Shown here: positions 20,672 to 32,132 of the stretch, one piece after another
How the letters are laid out: every line of letters begins with the position of its first letter
How positions within the stretch are numbered: the first letter of the stretch is position 1
From: Entoloma clypeatum
Lineage: Eukaryota; Basidiomycota; Agaricomycetes; Agaricales; Entolomataceae
Length of the DNA stretch: 64,000 bases
Direction: 5' to 3'
Assembly: GCA_963565915.1 (NCBI GenBank)
Contig: OY751496.1
Location: 1,674,001-1,738,000 of the forward strand
Position numbers and translations under genes: made by a program
Notes under the pieces: model-generated
Database searches by the model: none
Seen by the model: only the letters and a program-made list of their open reading frames with translations
Told to the model about the DNA's origin: nothing

Positions 20672-22110
20672 TAAATTTTTCGGGCTGTAACGCAGTTCAA
20701 ACGAAGGTACATCGGAATATTCGCGTCCTGCACTTCTGAAGTCGCATTTCGCTCGAGGACTTGATAATCATCCAGGCTCATCCCATTTCCTAGTATGAGA
20801 CTCTTCCCTCCCTTGATGAATGCCTGTCGTCACAAGTCAGCAATTGCAAATGCAACAGCGTTCCGCAAGTACAGACCTTGACGTTTTCACGCATGAATTC
20901 TCCGACCAAGTTCAGATGTTGTCCCTCTGGAGTATCTATTGGGTAATATCAGTTTCTCAAGGATACACTGATGATAGGTCAGGATGATTACCTGGTGAAA
21001 CGCACGGGCCGATTGGCATCCACACATCTCGGGCCTGGACGATCTGGAAAGTACCTTGGTTGTTGACCATCTTGTCCAGACTCTCTGCAGCAGCGATACT
21101 GGCGCTTCTAGTAGTAAGCGCGTGCCGAAGGGCAGCGCACCAGCGCCCAAACCAGCGATCGATCCCAACGAGGCGCTTTTGTGCGTCAACGGCAAAGAAG
21201 TCCCATTCTTGGAGTTGGAGGTATCCATCCTTCTTGAGAACTCTTGAGATTTCGTCGATGAGAGCGTTGTAGTTCGAAATGCCTGAATAGATCGTTGAAC
21301 TCCATGTTTTTGAGCGCGAATATTATGACAGCTCACCCATGGCAATTAAACGACCATTCACCAAATCAAATTGACGGGTTTTGTATATTTGGAGACCTTT
21401 GTTGGCGTCACACTGCGAAGTTTCAGGCCGTGAGAGCTTGTTGGAAGTTGCAAATCGGTGATTCGGACTCACGACGTCAATACTGGAATTTTTTCTAGCA
21501 ATGAGATGCCGAGCATGACGATTCACGAAGGCACTTACCGTATATTTGGAGCTGTAGGCCTTAGGAAAATTGATGTTATGTCGTTGGGTTCAGGGTAGCA
21601 GCGCAACGACCTACCCGACCATGGGTGCAACATCTGCACCAATTACAGAACAACGAGGAAATTCTGATGCCATGTCCAGCGCCCTGCATGGTGTCATGTC
21701 ACTACAGAGAGAGTCAGCAGCTCCAATGGACTTGCCATGCACCGGTACCACAGCCAAGGTCAAGGATGGTCTTCTTGTGACCAGCGTCAGACTTGAGATG
21801 CTCCCTGATAGGTGTAGTGTAATTGCCACCGATAAGCATCTTCAACAACACATGCTGATTATCTGGATGGTTTGTTCTAGTAAGTAGATTCTGGTCTCCA
21901 AAGGGAACACGTACTGAGACGGATGCGCTCCTCGTTGTTGACTGGCAACTGGTAGACATCTCGGCGGGGGGTCAACTGGGATTCCCATGTGATCCTGGTC
22001 AATTTTGGGCCTGGACGGAACCTATACGATGTCAGCACCAAAACGAAAGGGAAGCGCAGTAGCGGCGACGAACTGGGCTGAAGGTCTCGGCGTTTGCGGG
22101 ATGGTATCAT
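20672..22110 (-). CDS. Class I SAM-dependent methyltransferase
   Basis: Multi-exon gene. The 5' exon includes YQLPVNNEERIRL, typical of fungal LaeA-like and related methyltransferases. Next come HVLLKMLIGGNY and motif I TILDLGCGTGAW (near 21725), then SEFPRCSVIGADVAPM. Later exons have ANKGLQIYKTRQFDLVNGR, ISRVLKKDGYLQLQEWDFF, DTPEGQHLNLVGEFM (near 20920), and the last exon ends at 20672. The sure junctions are introns 20937-20991 and the one joining RENVK to AFIKGG. The short intron near 21870-21905 and the start are uncertain; ATG 22110 (MIPSRKRRD) and an upstream ATG in another frame are both possible. Substrate unknown; regulatory, lipid and small-molecule roles all occur in this family. 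Confidence 0.7.
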
Positions 22111-22935
22111 GCACGACGGCAGCCGCAGAGGCTAATGAGCGATGGAGAACAGATGAAACACGGCGAAAGGAGAGTGAAGACGCCTGAAGGAAGTTCATGG
22201 CAGTAAGAAATATTAGTCGTGGGGCGGTCTCCAAAACATAGGGCTATTTTATAGTATGCCTTAGAGATTGGATTATTGCGCATGGCATCAAATCACTGGT
22301 CGCGTGTAAAATTGGTATTGAATATGTCACAGTTACCAAGAGAAGGAGCTGAAACGTACGGCATTGATTGGTATGCAGCTGTGAGGCGTGCAACTTTGCT
22401 GAGCGGCAAAACCAGCTTAGGGTGAGATTGTGTTTCCGCGCGATGGTCTCCGAGATCTACCTGGGGTTCAGGTCGAAGTCCGACTAGTCGGCCCAGATCC
22501 AACACGACATTGTCCAGATCGTGAAACCCAGGGTTTATTCGTGCGACGAAAGACTATACGGGTGGCACAGTGTGGTGAATCAACAATTTTTCAAACCTGA
22601 TTGGAGTGGGAAGCAGTATGTTGCACCTTGCGAGGGTCGTCGGGGAAGCTAAATGGAAATAAAGGAGGACGATGAGGTGTGCTTCAACAGCTGCGCCTAC
22701 GATAGCCGGATGCGTGATCACGAAGAATCTTGAGGTGTTCGTTGAGAGATTCAATCCAGAATTTGTTTCTTCCGAAAGAACGGCCTGCACGTCCGACTGG
22801 CGTGGGGGGGGGGGCACGGCCACTCGCGCGCGCTCAAGGCTGCTCGAGCCTCAATCGGCGCGACTGTCGAAGTCTGGCGTGACAGACCGTGACACGTTCG
22901 CGTCAAGCAAAGTACCTTCCCATCGTACTCGTACC

Positions 22936-25503
22936 ATGTCAACCGCAAAAGCCCGTACATCCCATGCAAAAGCGATATTGGGTCCCGAACTTCACGCACG
23001 ACTACCGAACACGAAAGTCTTGTTAGTCGGCGCTGGGGGCATTGGTTGCGAGCTCTGTAAGGACCCATCTTTCAAGGACCGTTGGATCTTGTAGTCTCAC
23101 CCCCCCCCCCTTTGCCCAGTGAAGAATATCGTCTTAACGGGTTTCGGCAAGATCACCGTTTTGGACCTCGACACAATCGATTTGTCCAACCTGAATCGCC
23201 AATTCCTTTTCCGAAAGAAGGACGTGAAGCAGAGTAAAGCACTCGTACGTTGATAAAGCTTTTGGTCATGACTGTATTCTCGGTTCTCATCACCTCAACG
23301 CAGATTGCAGCCCAGACTGCTGGCCCCTTCAATCCGAACGTGAAAATCATTCCCATACACGGAAATATCAAAGAGCCACAGTACGACATACAATGGTTCC
23401 AGCAGTTTGATATCGTTCTCAATGCACTGGACAACCTAGGTGAGAGCCTATCCGTATCCCCATCACCTCGACTATGTGTCAATGAACACTAGACGCTCGG
23501 AGACACGTGAACAAGATGTGTATGGCCGCACAAATACCCCTCGTAGAGTCCGGGACGGCTGGTTATCTTGGTCAAGTCCAACCTTTGGTCAAGGTCCGAA
23601 TCTCATCAACGCGATGCATATGAGTGTTGAGTGTTTCTTTTTCGCTCATACAGGACATGACGGAATGCTTTGACTGCATTCCAAAACCCACACCAAAAAC
23701 ATTCCCTGTTTGCACAATCCGTTCGACCCCCAGCCAACCCATCCATTGCATTGTGTGGAGCAAGAGTTACCTGCTTGGGTGAGCAACCACGCAATTCAGC
23801 CACCGCCGACATGCTTTAGCACAATTAACATAGACAATTGTTTGGCGAAGACGAGGATGCGGGAAGTGAGTTGGACGAGGCAGAAAAGCAGGGAGAAAAT
23901 GGTACGTCACTCAGTGCTCACCCAGAGTATCCTGAAGGCGAAACTCTCTCAGCCCAAGAAATTGCGACTCTTCGCAAGGAAGCACAGGCATTTAAAACTG
24001 TTCGCGATGCATTGCGCTCGACTTCCCTCAATAAAAATCGAGGTGCGGCGAAGATGGCTTTCCAGAAGGTAGCCAACCTTTACAAATACCTTCGCAAAAC
24101 GACCCTTATGTTGAATATCTTCAGGTGTTCAATTCTGACGTAAAGAACCTGCTTATTATGGCTGACATGTGGCGTTCACGGTCTCCTCCCGTACCTCTCG
24201 ACTTTGACGCCATCATGCACGAAAGCTTTGTTCTGCGCAACGATAATTCTGTGAACCCGGCTGGACCGAACAGCAGTTTGGCCGATCGGAATTTTCACAA
24301 AGGGAGCGACCTGACACGCGTTGTCAATGGCCACTCCAACGGGGCCAATGGGACAGCAGCGCTCAAGGATCAAAGGTCATTATCGTTACGCGACAACCTT
24401 GTGCTGTTCGTTGACAGGTGCTCATCTTCATCCCTCGCTAATCCATCCACATTTACATACTCTCAATAGCACAAACCGACTAGCAGCTCGACTACAGAGT
24501 GGAAAGGAAGCTACTATTCCCTTTGACAAGGACGACGATGATACGCTTGATTTCGTCACCGCGGCTTCGAATCTTCGCTCAGCAACGTATGGAATACCTG
24601 GCCAGACACGCTGGCAAGTAAAAGGTACTTGTTCCAATCACAATCACCTTTCGGGCGGTTCATCAACTGTAATCATCTTAGAAATGGCTGGAAATATCAT
24701 ACCTGCCATTGCCACGACGAATGCCATCATTTCTGGGCTTATCGTTCTACAAGCCTTGCAATTGTTAAAGCAATCCTACTCTTCCTTGCGAAATATCCAT
24801 TTGCAGTACAAGCCAGCCGTTCCTTTGAGTACCGTCACACTCTCCAAACCAAATCCCAATTGCGGTATATGCCGGGATACATATACCTCCGTTTTATGCG
24901 ACCCCTCTCAGACTCGGCTTGGCGAAGTCGTCAAAGGAATACTGGGAGAGGACGACCGAGAAGTCAGTGTATATGAAGACAAAAGAGTATTAAGTGATCC
25001 AGATTGGGACGACAACAACGACAGGACATTGGAGAGCTTGAACGTCACCCGTGGAAAGTTTCTGGCGATCGTCGATGAAGAGGGCGAATGGGGAACGATA
25101 GCTGTAGGCCTGGGTGTATTGCCGTCAGTTTCATCTTCCTTCATTCATTTTCCTTCTTGACAATCTTCTATCTACCTTCAGAGCGAATCATCCCCCAGAC
25201 GCACCACCTTTCATTCTCCCCTCTCCCTTGCCCAAGCCGCCAAAGAAGCGGAAACCTGCGGCCCCGCCTGCGGATGGTCCGACAACGCCGCCGCGCACAT
25301 CCCGGAAGCGTTCGCTGCCTATCGACGACGATGGGGCGATAGACTTGGAGCCAACGCCCAAGAGACTGAAACCGACATCTTCTGGCTCAGCGACAGATGC
25401 GCTGACGAGCCCGTGTAAGAAGCGGCGTTTAGAGGAGGATGGTTTGGTCTTATTGGATGACATGGATGATCTGCTTATGGACGATGTAATTGATCTCGAT
25501 TGA
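22936..25503 (+). CDS. UBA2: SUMO-activating enzyme E1 catalytic subunit UBA2
   Basis: Ten exons (22936-23056, 23120-23244, 23304-23439, 23493-23593, 23654-23778, 23834-24068, 24125-24417, 24470-24624, 24682-25123, 25182-25503) predict 684 residues. UBA2 forms the SUMO E1 with AOS1: it adenylates SUMO and carries it as a thioester. Visible are the nucleotide-binding [41 protein letters not shown] and [12 protein letters not shown] Zn-binding pair occurs in ECFDC and NCGIC. The catalytic Cys lies in [33 protein letters not shown] and a ubiquitin-like domain follow, then a basic NLS-rich tail (PPKKRK, KKRR) ending in VIDLD. Length is normal. Runs of G (22806-22815) and C (intron 1) flank the first exon. 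It is divergent from the methyltransferase gene. Confidence 0.93.
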
Positions 25504-25847
25504 GCTTGGCAATCGAGAGTACGGTGCCACAGCTGATATATTGATACTTATAGGACTTATTCTTGTCATAATTTGGGTGTGGAATAACAATCGAAATTCG
25601 TTATGGATGAGGGTCCTCTACCATACAAAAGGCACTCGTTACTGTAGTTTGACAGGAGAGTGAGACCTTGACGAGAGTTAAACGTTGAAACGTTGACGAC
25701 TCGAGCCTCTTATGAACATGGTACGCTGGAGCCCGGTCTCAGGCGGCCCGTCCCCGTCGGCGGTAGGGGGAACTGCCTCTGACTACAAAGCCTTACTTGG
25801 GTCTCTAGCGACCCGTCCCCGACTCTCAACTTGTTCGATTCTTCGCC

Positions 25848-26666
25848 ATGTCCGACCCAGTGGCCGACAAGTCTGGCTTTCTCTGCATGTACATGTCCAA
25901 CCACCCAGACACCTTGGTAGCCTGGGCGAAATACTATGGCAAGGTTACAGAAGCGATTACTAGCGCACAGATGACCAGCATTAATTCAAAGGTACATACT
26001 TGTAAACCTCTTCCGAGAATGCCTCGTTGCGAGGATTCTTATTTGCTTTGAATTTCTTAGACAATTACCTTGTCCTGTACTTCGAAAGCTGGTGCCAAGG
26101 AGGTTCGAATTCCCATAGAACCACCTTTGAGGGGTTACGACGATGTCAAGCCCCGTCTTCTAGAAATGAAAGCGATCGCACAGGAACAGCTCGGAATGGT
26201 AAGGAACACAGTGTCCTCTGAACTGTACTAATGGGTCTCCTTAGATTAAGGCGCCCAAAATTACATCGTTGTATCTCTCCCCAAGTGCCTTGATCTCTGG
26301 CATTATTGTTATCTCCCTGATGTACCTCACCTGGTCTCCGAGTGACAGCACTTCCTCGATGTTTTATCCTGCGAAACTTGCTCATGCAACGGTTAAGAGT
26401 ACCTACATTCACGCCGCAACATATGGACTCCTCGGTTGCCACACCCTTGAAAGCCTTTACACATTCAACCTCTGCAGAAGACACAAGACTGGACCTTTGC
26501 TCGGGGTACGAAATCTGCTCATCAAGCTTTCGAGCCGGCATATTTATAACCTACGTTACAGGCTGCACATGTCATTGCAACCGTCTTGTGTGGGTTCCCA
26601 ATTTGGAGAGATATGCGGAAAAGTGTGCAGACCGCGCGTATCGATTCTGTCATGAAGATTCAATGA
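25848..26666 (+). CDS. DUF2470-domain integral membrane protein
   Basis: Exons 25848-25991, 26061-26198, 26245-26505 and 26562-26666 predict 215 residues. The first 100 residues have the DUF2470 pattern (GFLCMYMSNHPDTLVAWAKYYG, EVRIPIEPPLRGYDDVKPRL, EMKAIAQEQLG). This fold is related to the haem-utilisation and FMN-binding split barrel. Three hydrophobic segments follow (ALISGIIVISLMYLTW, TYGLLGCHTLESLY, AAHVIATVLCGFPIW), separated by an ATVKSTYIHAATYG stretch. The DUF2470-plus-membrane arrangement is common in fungi but has no assigned function that I know of. Confidence 0.8.
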
Positions 26667-26773
26667 AACATCTTGCATCTCATGGTGTTATACATGTACT
26701 GTAGCCATTAGAGCTTTCGCGGTGTTGCTCGAACGCACTCGACCAATTAGACAATGCACCTCACATCTCAATT

Positions 26774-27375
26774 CTATGTGTCTGATGTCGTCCCGGAGCT
26801 GGTTTCAGACGCGTCCTCTTCGTCTGCGTTTCCCGTCGTACCGGCCACTCCGGGGATTTGTTGTGGAAACCACCCATACCTTGCGAAATCAACGCGCAAG
26901 TCACCTGTTCGCCCAGTGGTGACCTCGACCCCTTCGGCGACGAGAACATCTCTTTGACGCTGTGCACCTGTGGTTCCTGGTCCGCGGGATGATATGGACC
27001 CTGTTGCACTTATTACTCGATGCCAGGGCACAGCAGGGTTTGTATTCGGAGAGAGAAACTTGAGAGCTAGAAGTTGGTGACCTCTGAGAAGGCCACGCAG
27101 TGCGATTACGAGCCTCAGGTGCACACCTTGCCCTACGTGTCGTGAATGGCGAGGCATCCCTACGAGCTTCGCAATATGCCCTTTTGTCATTTGATCAATT
27201 CAGGCAGGTTTCAGCGTTGATGACATGACCGTACCATAGCTTGTTACTCGAACCGGAGGAATTAGGCGTACTGTGTCATATACCTTGAATTGCAATTGAA
27301 TTGGCGTCGATGCCCATGTTTCACGACAGAAAGGACTCAAGCACACACCGCGGCATGAAACTCTGCACTATCCAT
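26774..27375 (-). CDS. Alkyltransferase-like DNA repair protein (ATL)
   Basis: Exons complement(26774-27066, 27127-27180, 27235-27283, 27349-27375) predict 140 residues, starting MDSAEFHAAVYDTVRLIPP. The protein is the DNA-binding half of O6-methylguanine methyltransferase: VRVTSYGHIAKLVG, then SRHVGQALKFL, and a SSRGPGT turn. EGVEVTTGRTGDLRVDFARY and GWFP follow. The alkyl-acceptor motif PCHRV of the true enzyme is PWHRV here, the hallmark of ATL proteins, which bind O6-alkylguanine without removing it and pass the lesion to nucleotide excision repair. The C-terminal tail is acidic and Ser/Thr-rich. It is convergent with the DUF2470 gene. Confidence 0.9.
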
Positions 27376-28600
27376 GATATGACTGTTACGTCTCCACTCT
27401 AAAACGTGATGACAGTCAATCATGCTGCAATAATTCTCATGCGTCTGAAACCCGGTTTTATGATTGTTCCAAGGCCGGCGTATGCTGTTTCGTCTAGGAG
27501 GAGATCAGCTTGCTTTCATCCATTTTCTCTTCGCTGTCCAACTGATCGTCGCGGACCAAGGTTTTTAAGTTAAACGTCCACCTGCTCCCACCTTTTCCGG
27601 ACAATATTCGGTTCCCAACCCTTCCTGACACGATACATTGCGACATATCTCAACCCCCCTTTCCCCCGTCAGGTCGGATAAACACGAGATTCAGCGCAAG
27701 GTCTTGCGAAATCTCAGGTCAGGAAACCAGCCCTGCTTCTAGGCGTATGCACGGGGCTGGCACACCAATGCGCCCGAGCTGGTGAAACAGCGTAAAAGGG
27801 TCATCGGGAAGCTTGGGTATGTCGTTTGAGCTTTTGTGTTTCATTGCTTGCCGGGGTATGGGGGGGCGCGCTAACCGTTTCCCAGCCCCCCTCCTGAAAA
27901 TCCTGGACCCCGGTCAGTGTATCTGCGTGAAAGTCTAGCTCTTGGTTCACAATGAATCACATAATAAAGTAAATCGTGCCAATGCCCACCTAAAATAATA
28001 TTTCAGTCCCCACTCACCGTCATTCAATTCACGGCGGGCTTCACATAATGAACATAATTGTCCATTGCCAATGTTTTCGGACTACTTACAGTCTAATGAA
28101 GTATGTTTGCAACTCATTTCCAAGGAGATTTTGAGAGATCTGATTGCTGTGAGCCAATGGAATTGCCTGCCGCCTCGATTTGTTGCTTAATTGAGAAATG
28201 TATAAACAACACCAATCACATGAGAAAGTATATAAGCAGACACCTAGACGGCTTTTTTCTTTTCTTCACTCATTTCTCGGACTCGCATTATTGTCCCCTT
28301 GCGGATAATCGCATCTTCTCGCAGGAGCCTACAGCGGGTCCAAGACCAATCACTCCTCAGCTGGAGCCCACTCTCGCCATTTTGGTTATCGTTTGTGATT
28401 TGGAGTGGAGTTCCTTACCAGAGGTGTTACAATTCCCTAGTTTTTTTTCTGCAGTAAGTACGATATGAATACATGATATGAGTTAGGATCGTACCAACAC
28501 GTGACCGAGAATCGCGTCGACATTGTGCGTCAGTGCAGCACTGCTCTACGCCTTCATTCTATCTGTACATAATCTCAGAATCCTCTAGAGCTCTATCCCA
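27376..28600. other. Intergenic stretch with a CACGTG box before RAD17
   Basis: No supported gene; frames here are short and without conserved patterns. CACGTGACC at 28498-28506 lies about 95 bp upstream of the RAD17 start. The same nonamer occurs in the 3-HAO/Whi5-like promoter at 48159-48167. CACGTG followed by AC fits a Cbf1-type bHLH site; function is inference. Confidence 0.4.
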
Positions 28601-31164
28601 ATGCCACCTAAAGCATCCCAGAAGAAGGCATCCTCGTCCAAAGTCACCATTGTCAAGTTGGAAGCAGCCATCCCCAGCTCATCCCCAACACGCTTTGATC
28701 CACTCACTGCGGTATTTCTCCTCGCCATTGCTCTGAAGCCAATAGCCCTGATGTCAAAAGACAGTACAAGACCCCTAGTTCCAGCCTGAAAAGCGACGAG
28801 CAACACAATGCATCCCAATGCAAAGGTATCAGCAAGCGCAAGACAGGAAAAAATCCAACCGTCTCAATACATAGTTCTGCAAGCGAAGCACATGGTCGAG
28901 AGATTTCAGCAGAAGTTACTCTTTTATCTCAAATTTTTCCTCTGCAGATGACAGAATGTGGGTCGACATCTATGAACCTACAACAGAGGTAATCTTATCT
29001 CCCAGTGCTTTGGGGGAATCTCATCTGACATCATAGGCTGAACTCGCAGTCCACAAGAAGAAGGTTCAAGATATCCGAACTTGGCTAGACGAAGCCTTTG
29101 AGGGCGGTCCATCCGGAAAGTTGATTAAATATAGGGTGCGCGTACTTTGTCCATCGGGTACATTGCATGCTGATTCTGCAATAGAGGTTACTTGCATTAA
29201 CCGGCCCTGCCGGGACTGCGAAAACCGCTACGATCCGTGTTCTTGCGAGGGAAATGGGATTCGAAATTTTAGAATGGCGGAATACAGTGGGAGAGGGCTC
29301 GTCCAGTTTCGGTTCGTTCATGTTTCATGTTCAGCGCGCATTGTTATAATTTCTTTGATTAAGCAGAACTGTCGGATGCACATTCTGACCAACATCCATT
29401 CCCGAATTATTCCTTCAACTCGGAAACCTTGTTCTCAAAATTTGAAGCTTTCCTCAACCGAGCCTCAAATTGTCAAAACATCTTCTCTGATGTCAAAACA
29501 TCTCAGCCTCAGTCCTCTTCTGTCAAGAAGTCGAGACGTATCATTCTACTTGACGATTTGCCCAATATCTTGCATCCCGGCACACAAGCTCGATTTCATG
29601 CAGCTCTGCAATCTCTCGTAGCATACCCCACTTCTTCTCCTCCCGTTCCAGTCGTCGTTATCGTGAGTGACGCAGGGATGCGGGGTGAAGCTAGCGACGA
29701 ACATCTAGCTAACGGGGGATGGAGTAAAGGTAAAGATGGGGTAGTCGACCTACGGACAGTTCTTCCAAGGGAACTGCTCCATGGGCCTTATGTTACTCAG
29801 ATCAGGTATCTGCATCGTTCTTCTACAGTCAAACAAATTAAACGTCCGAATCCTACAGCTTCAATCCTATTGCCGCTACACTCCTCACGAAAGCGCTCCA
29901 AGCCCTTCTATCATCTCATTATTCTTCGTCTTCACGGGCGCCTCCTTCGAGAGAAATCATAGACGCCATCGTCGAGACGTCCAATGGCGACATCAGAAGT
30001 GCGATCATGGCACTTCAATTCGCATGTGTCGTCCAAATCGGTGGGAAAGGTCGGAAGAAGAAGGTCGGAACCTCGATTATCCTTGAATCTGTGACACGTC
30101 GGGAGCAGAGTCTGGTGCTTTTCCACCTAATGGGTAAAGTTCTATACAACAAACGTCAGTACTCGACCTCTGCAAAGGAAACACGGCACTTAGTAACCTT
30201 CGAGCGTAATAGGAAAAGGCGATCCTCCAAGTACATCTGCAACTACCAAAGATATTCAGCGGGAAAAGTTGATCGATGAACAATTGAAAGACCCTCCAAA
30301 GCTACCCCGTGGCCTTGAGCAGCATGAAAGAAGAACGAGTCGCCTTGATGTTAACGTCAGTGCACCTACTGCTTCCCAATGATGTGTCACACGTCCCCCC
30401 CCCCTAGACGCTATATGCAGATTCGCCGATAGATTCTTCCCTTTTCTCGCTCTACATTCATCAGAACTATCCTCAATTTTGTGATAGCATGGAATCTTGT
30501 GAAGGAGTTGCAGATTGGTTGAGTTGGGTTGATTCCAGTGGCGGTGAAGCGGTACGCATCCTTGCATCAAGTGCTCCAGCTCGTGGTCTTCAATCGTTTC
30601 GCAACATAGTGGTATCAAGCAAATCCACATCGCTTCCACCTCTTGACCTTGGGTACCCTGCACTCTCTTCCATCGCCAGTGCCGAGGCGCTCGCAGAAGA
30701 TATTTAAACCAGCCTTCTTTGACTCTCTGCAGAGGGAGAAGAACACATGGGAAGGCGTGAGAGATGCCCAAGGCTGGGTCCTAGGGGAAGGTACGAGCCA
30801 GGTAAGTTGAAACGTCATCGGGTTCGCTGTGGCATAGTTACTCAACGGGTCTCGACTCTCATGACAGGAATTACCCTCGGGCACCTGGAGTCGAACCAGC
30901 GTTGCTGTGGAGCTGGGTGGCGTTCTGAAAGCTCGGGATGCAATGACAGTGGGAAAGGCTGCGATGCCTCGGGCCCCTCCATCGCATCGCTTGTTTTCGC
31001 ACATCAAGTTCAGTTTCTCAAATTCTTCGGGAGACGGACAGCCCCTTGGTGAACGGGAGATGGACTCAATTGCGGACGAAGAACAGGTCGACGTCGTCCA
31101 AATATCAAAGAAGAAAGAGGAGGCGACTGGTTGGTTGGATGATGATGATATTGAAGACTTTTAG
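28601..31164 (+). CDS. RAD17: RAD17-type DNA damage checkpoint clamp loader
   Basis: Large AAA+ subunit of the RFC-like loader of the 9-1-1 clamp. Well-supported exons: 28948-28988, 29037-29135, 29185-29311, 29367-29806, 29859-30154, 30213-30355, 30408-30551, 30610-30801, 30868-31164. Family blocks include MWVDIYEPTTEAELAVHKKK, GFEILEWR, RRIILLDDLPNIL, NGDIRSAIMALQF and FHLLTLGTLHSLPSPV, with an acidic C-terminus (GWLDDDDIEDF). The Walker A motif reads GPAGTAKT rather than the usual GPxGxGKT. The N-terminal Ser/Lys-rich exon from ATG 28601 and the one ending at 28894 (SPDVKRQYK frame) are real-looking, but I could not find a GT-AG junction that joins them in frame. Confidence 0.85.
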
Positions 31165-32132
31165 AGGTATTCATAATACCATTTTTTGGGAGATATGGTT
31201 TGTTGACCACGATCAACGGGTTTGTGGGCTCCGGAAGTCGCCTTGAGCACACGGAGCGGGGTCTTCATTTATGGTATATCAAGGCGTATCTCAATGAATT
31301 CAGCGTATTTTTTCAAACGCATGACTGAAGGTATTGAATGCCACTTCGAATTATAGATCAGAAGTTCGGAGTTGCTCAAGAGTACTGTCGTTACGCAGCT
31401 TGACGTTCACGAAGCAATCCCAGTGATTTTCGTACGACATGCAGCTCCAAGCTTCCGGGAGCCGCGGCCGGATGATCTTGTCTCCTGCGACTTTGGGGGA
31501 CTCCGTTACTAGTAGACTTGCTGGTATGACATTGGCATCTCAGCTCAAAAGATACCGTCTCAACACCACAACGCTTGGCCTTCTGACAGGCCCCAACGTT
31601 GGTGATGGCATTCTCAAAAATGTCATTATTGAACAAGCCCAACCCGCTTAGTGACGTCGCAGGACGACGACCATACCATTCCGCTGAGACATCTGACCTG
31701 CTACCCTGATCCAAACGAATCGAAAAGGGACTCAAGCAATCTAGCGACAAGTGGTAAAGTCAGGATATGTGCGATATCCATTTTTACATGGTGTCGATAT
31801 ATCCTTCCATTGATCATAACTAATATGACATACCAATCAACTTTAGATTTCGACGTTGGACTTCCTCGTCATGAATACACCACATACCGGTAATTAAATA
31901 ATTACAGAAGAACACTGGGACTATGAAAGCAGTATACTAGAGCAAATACAATGTGCAAAACCTACAAGTAAGTACAACGATTAACATACATATTAAGCCA
32001 TTCAGACCAGTGCGATTTCTCAAGAAGAAAGTTGGAAGAATACAAATAAGTAGCAATATAAATGTAACATTACAGTAACGAAGCATACCGATATCCTGAG
32101 TCCCGCTCTGTGACGTTGGCTACCACTGGCGG
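31165..32132. other. Unassigned stretch between RAD17 and the F-box gene
   Basis: Both strands have one moderately long frame at 31391-31750, but neither shows a conserved motif. The rest, especially 31890-32100, is A+T-rich and looks like 3' flanks of the two convergent neighbours. I see no gene. Confidence 0.3.
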
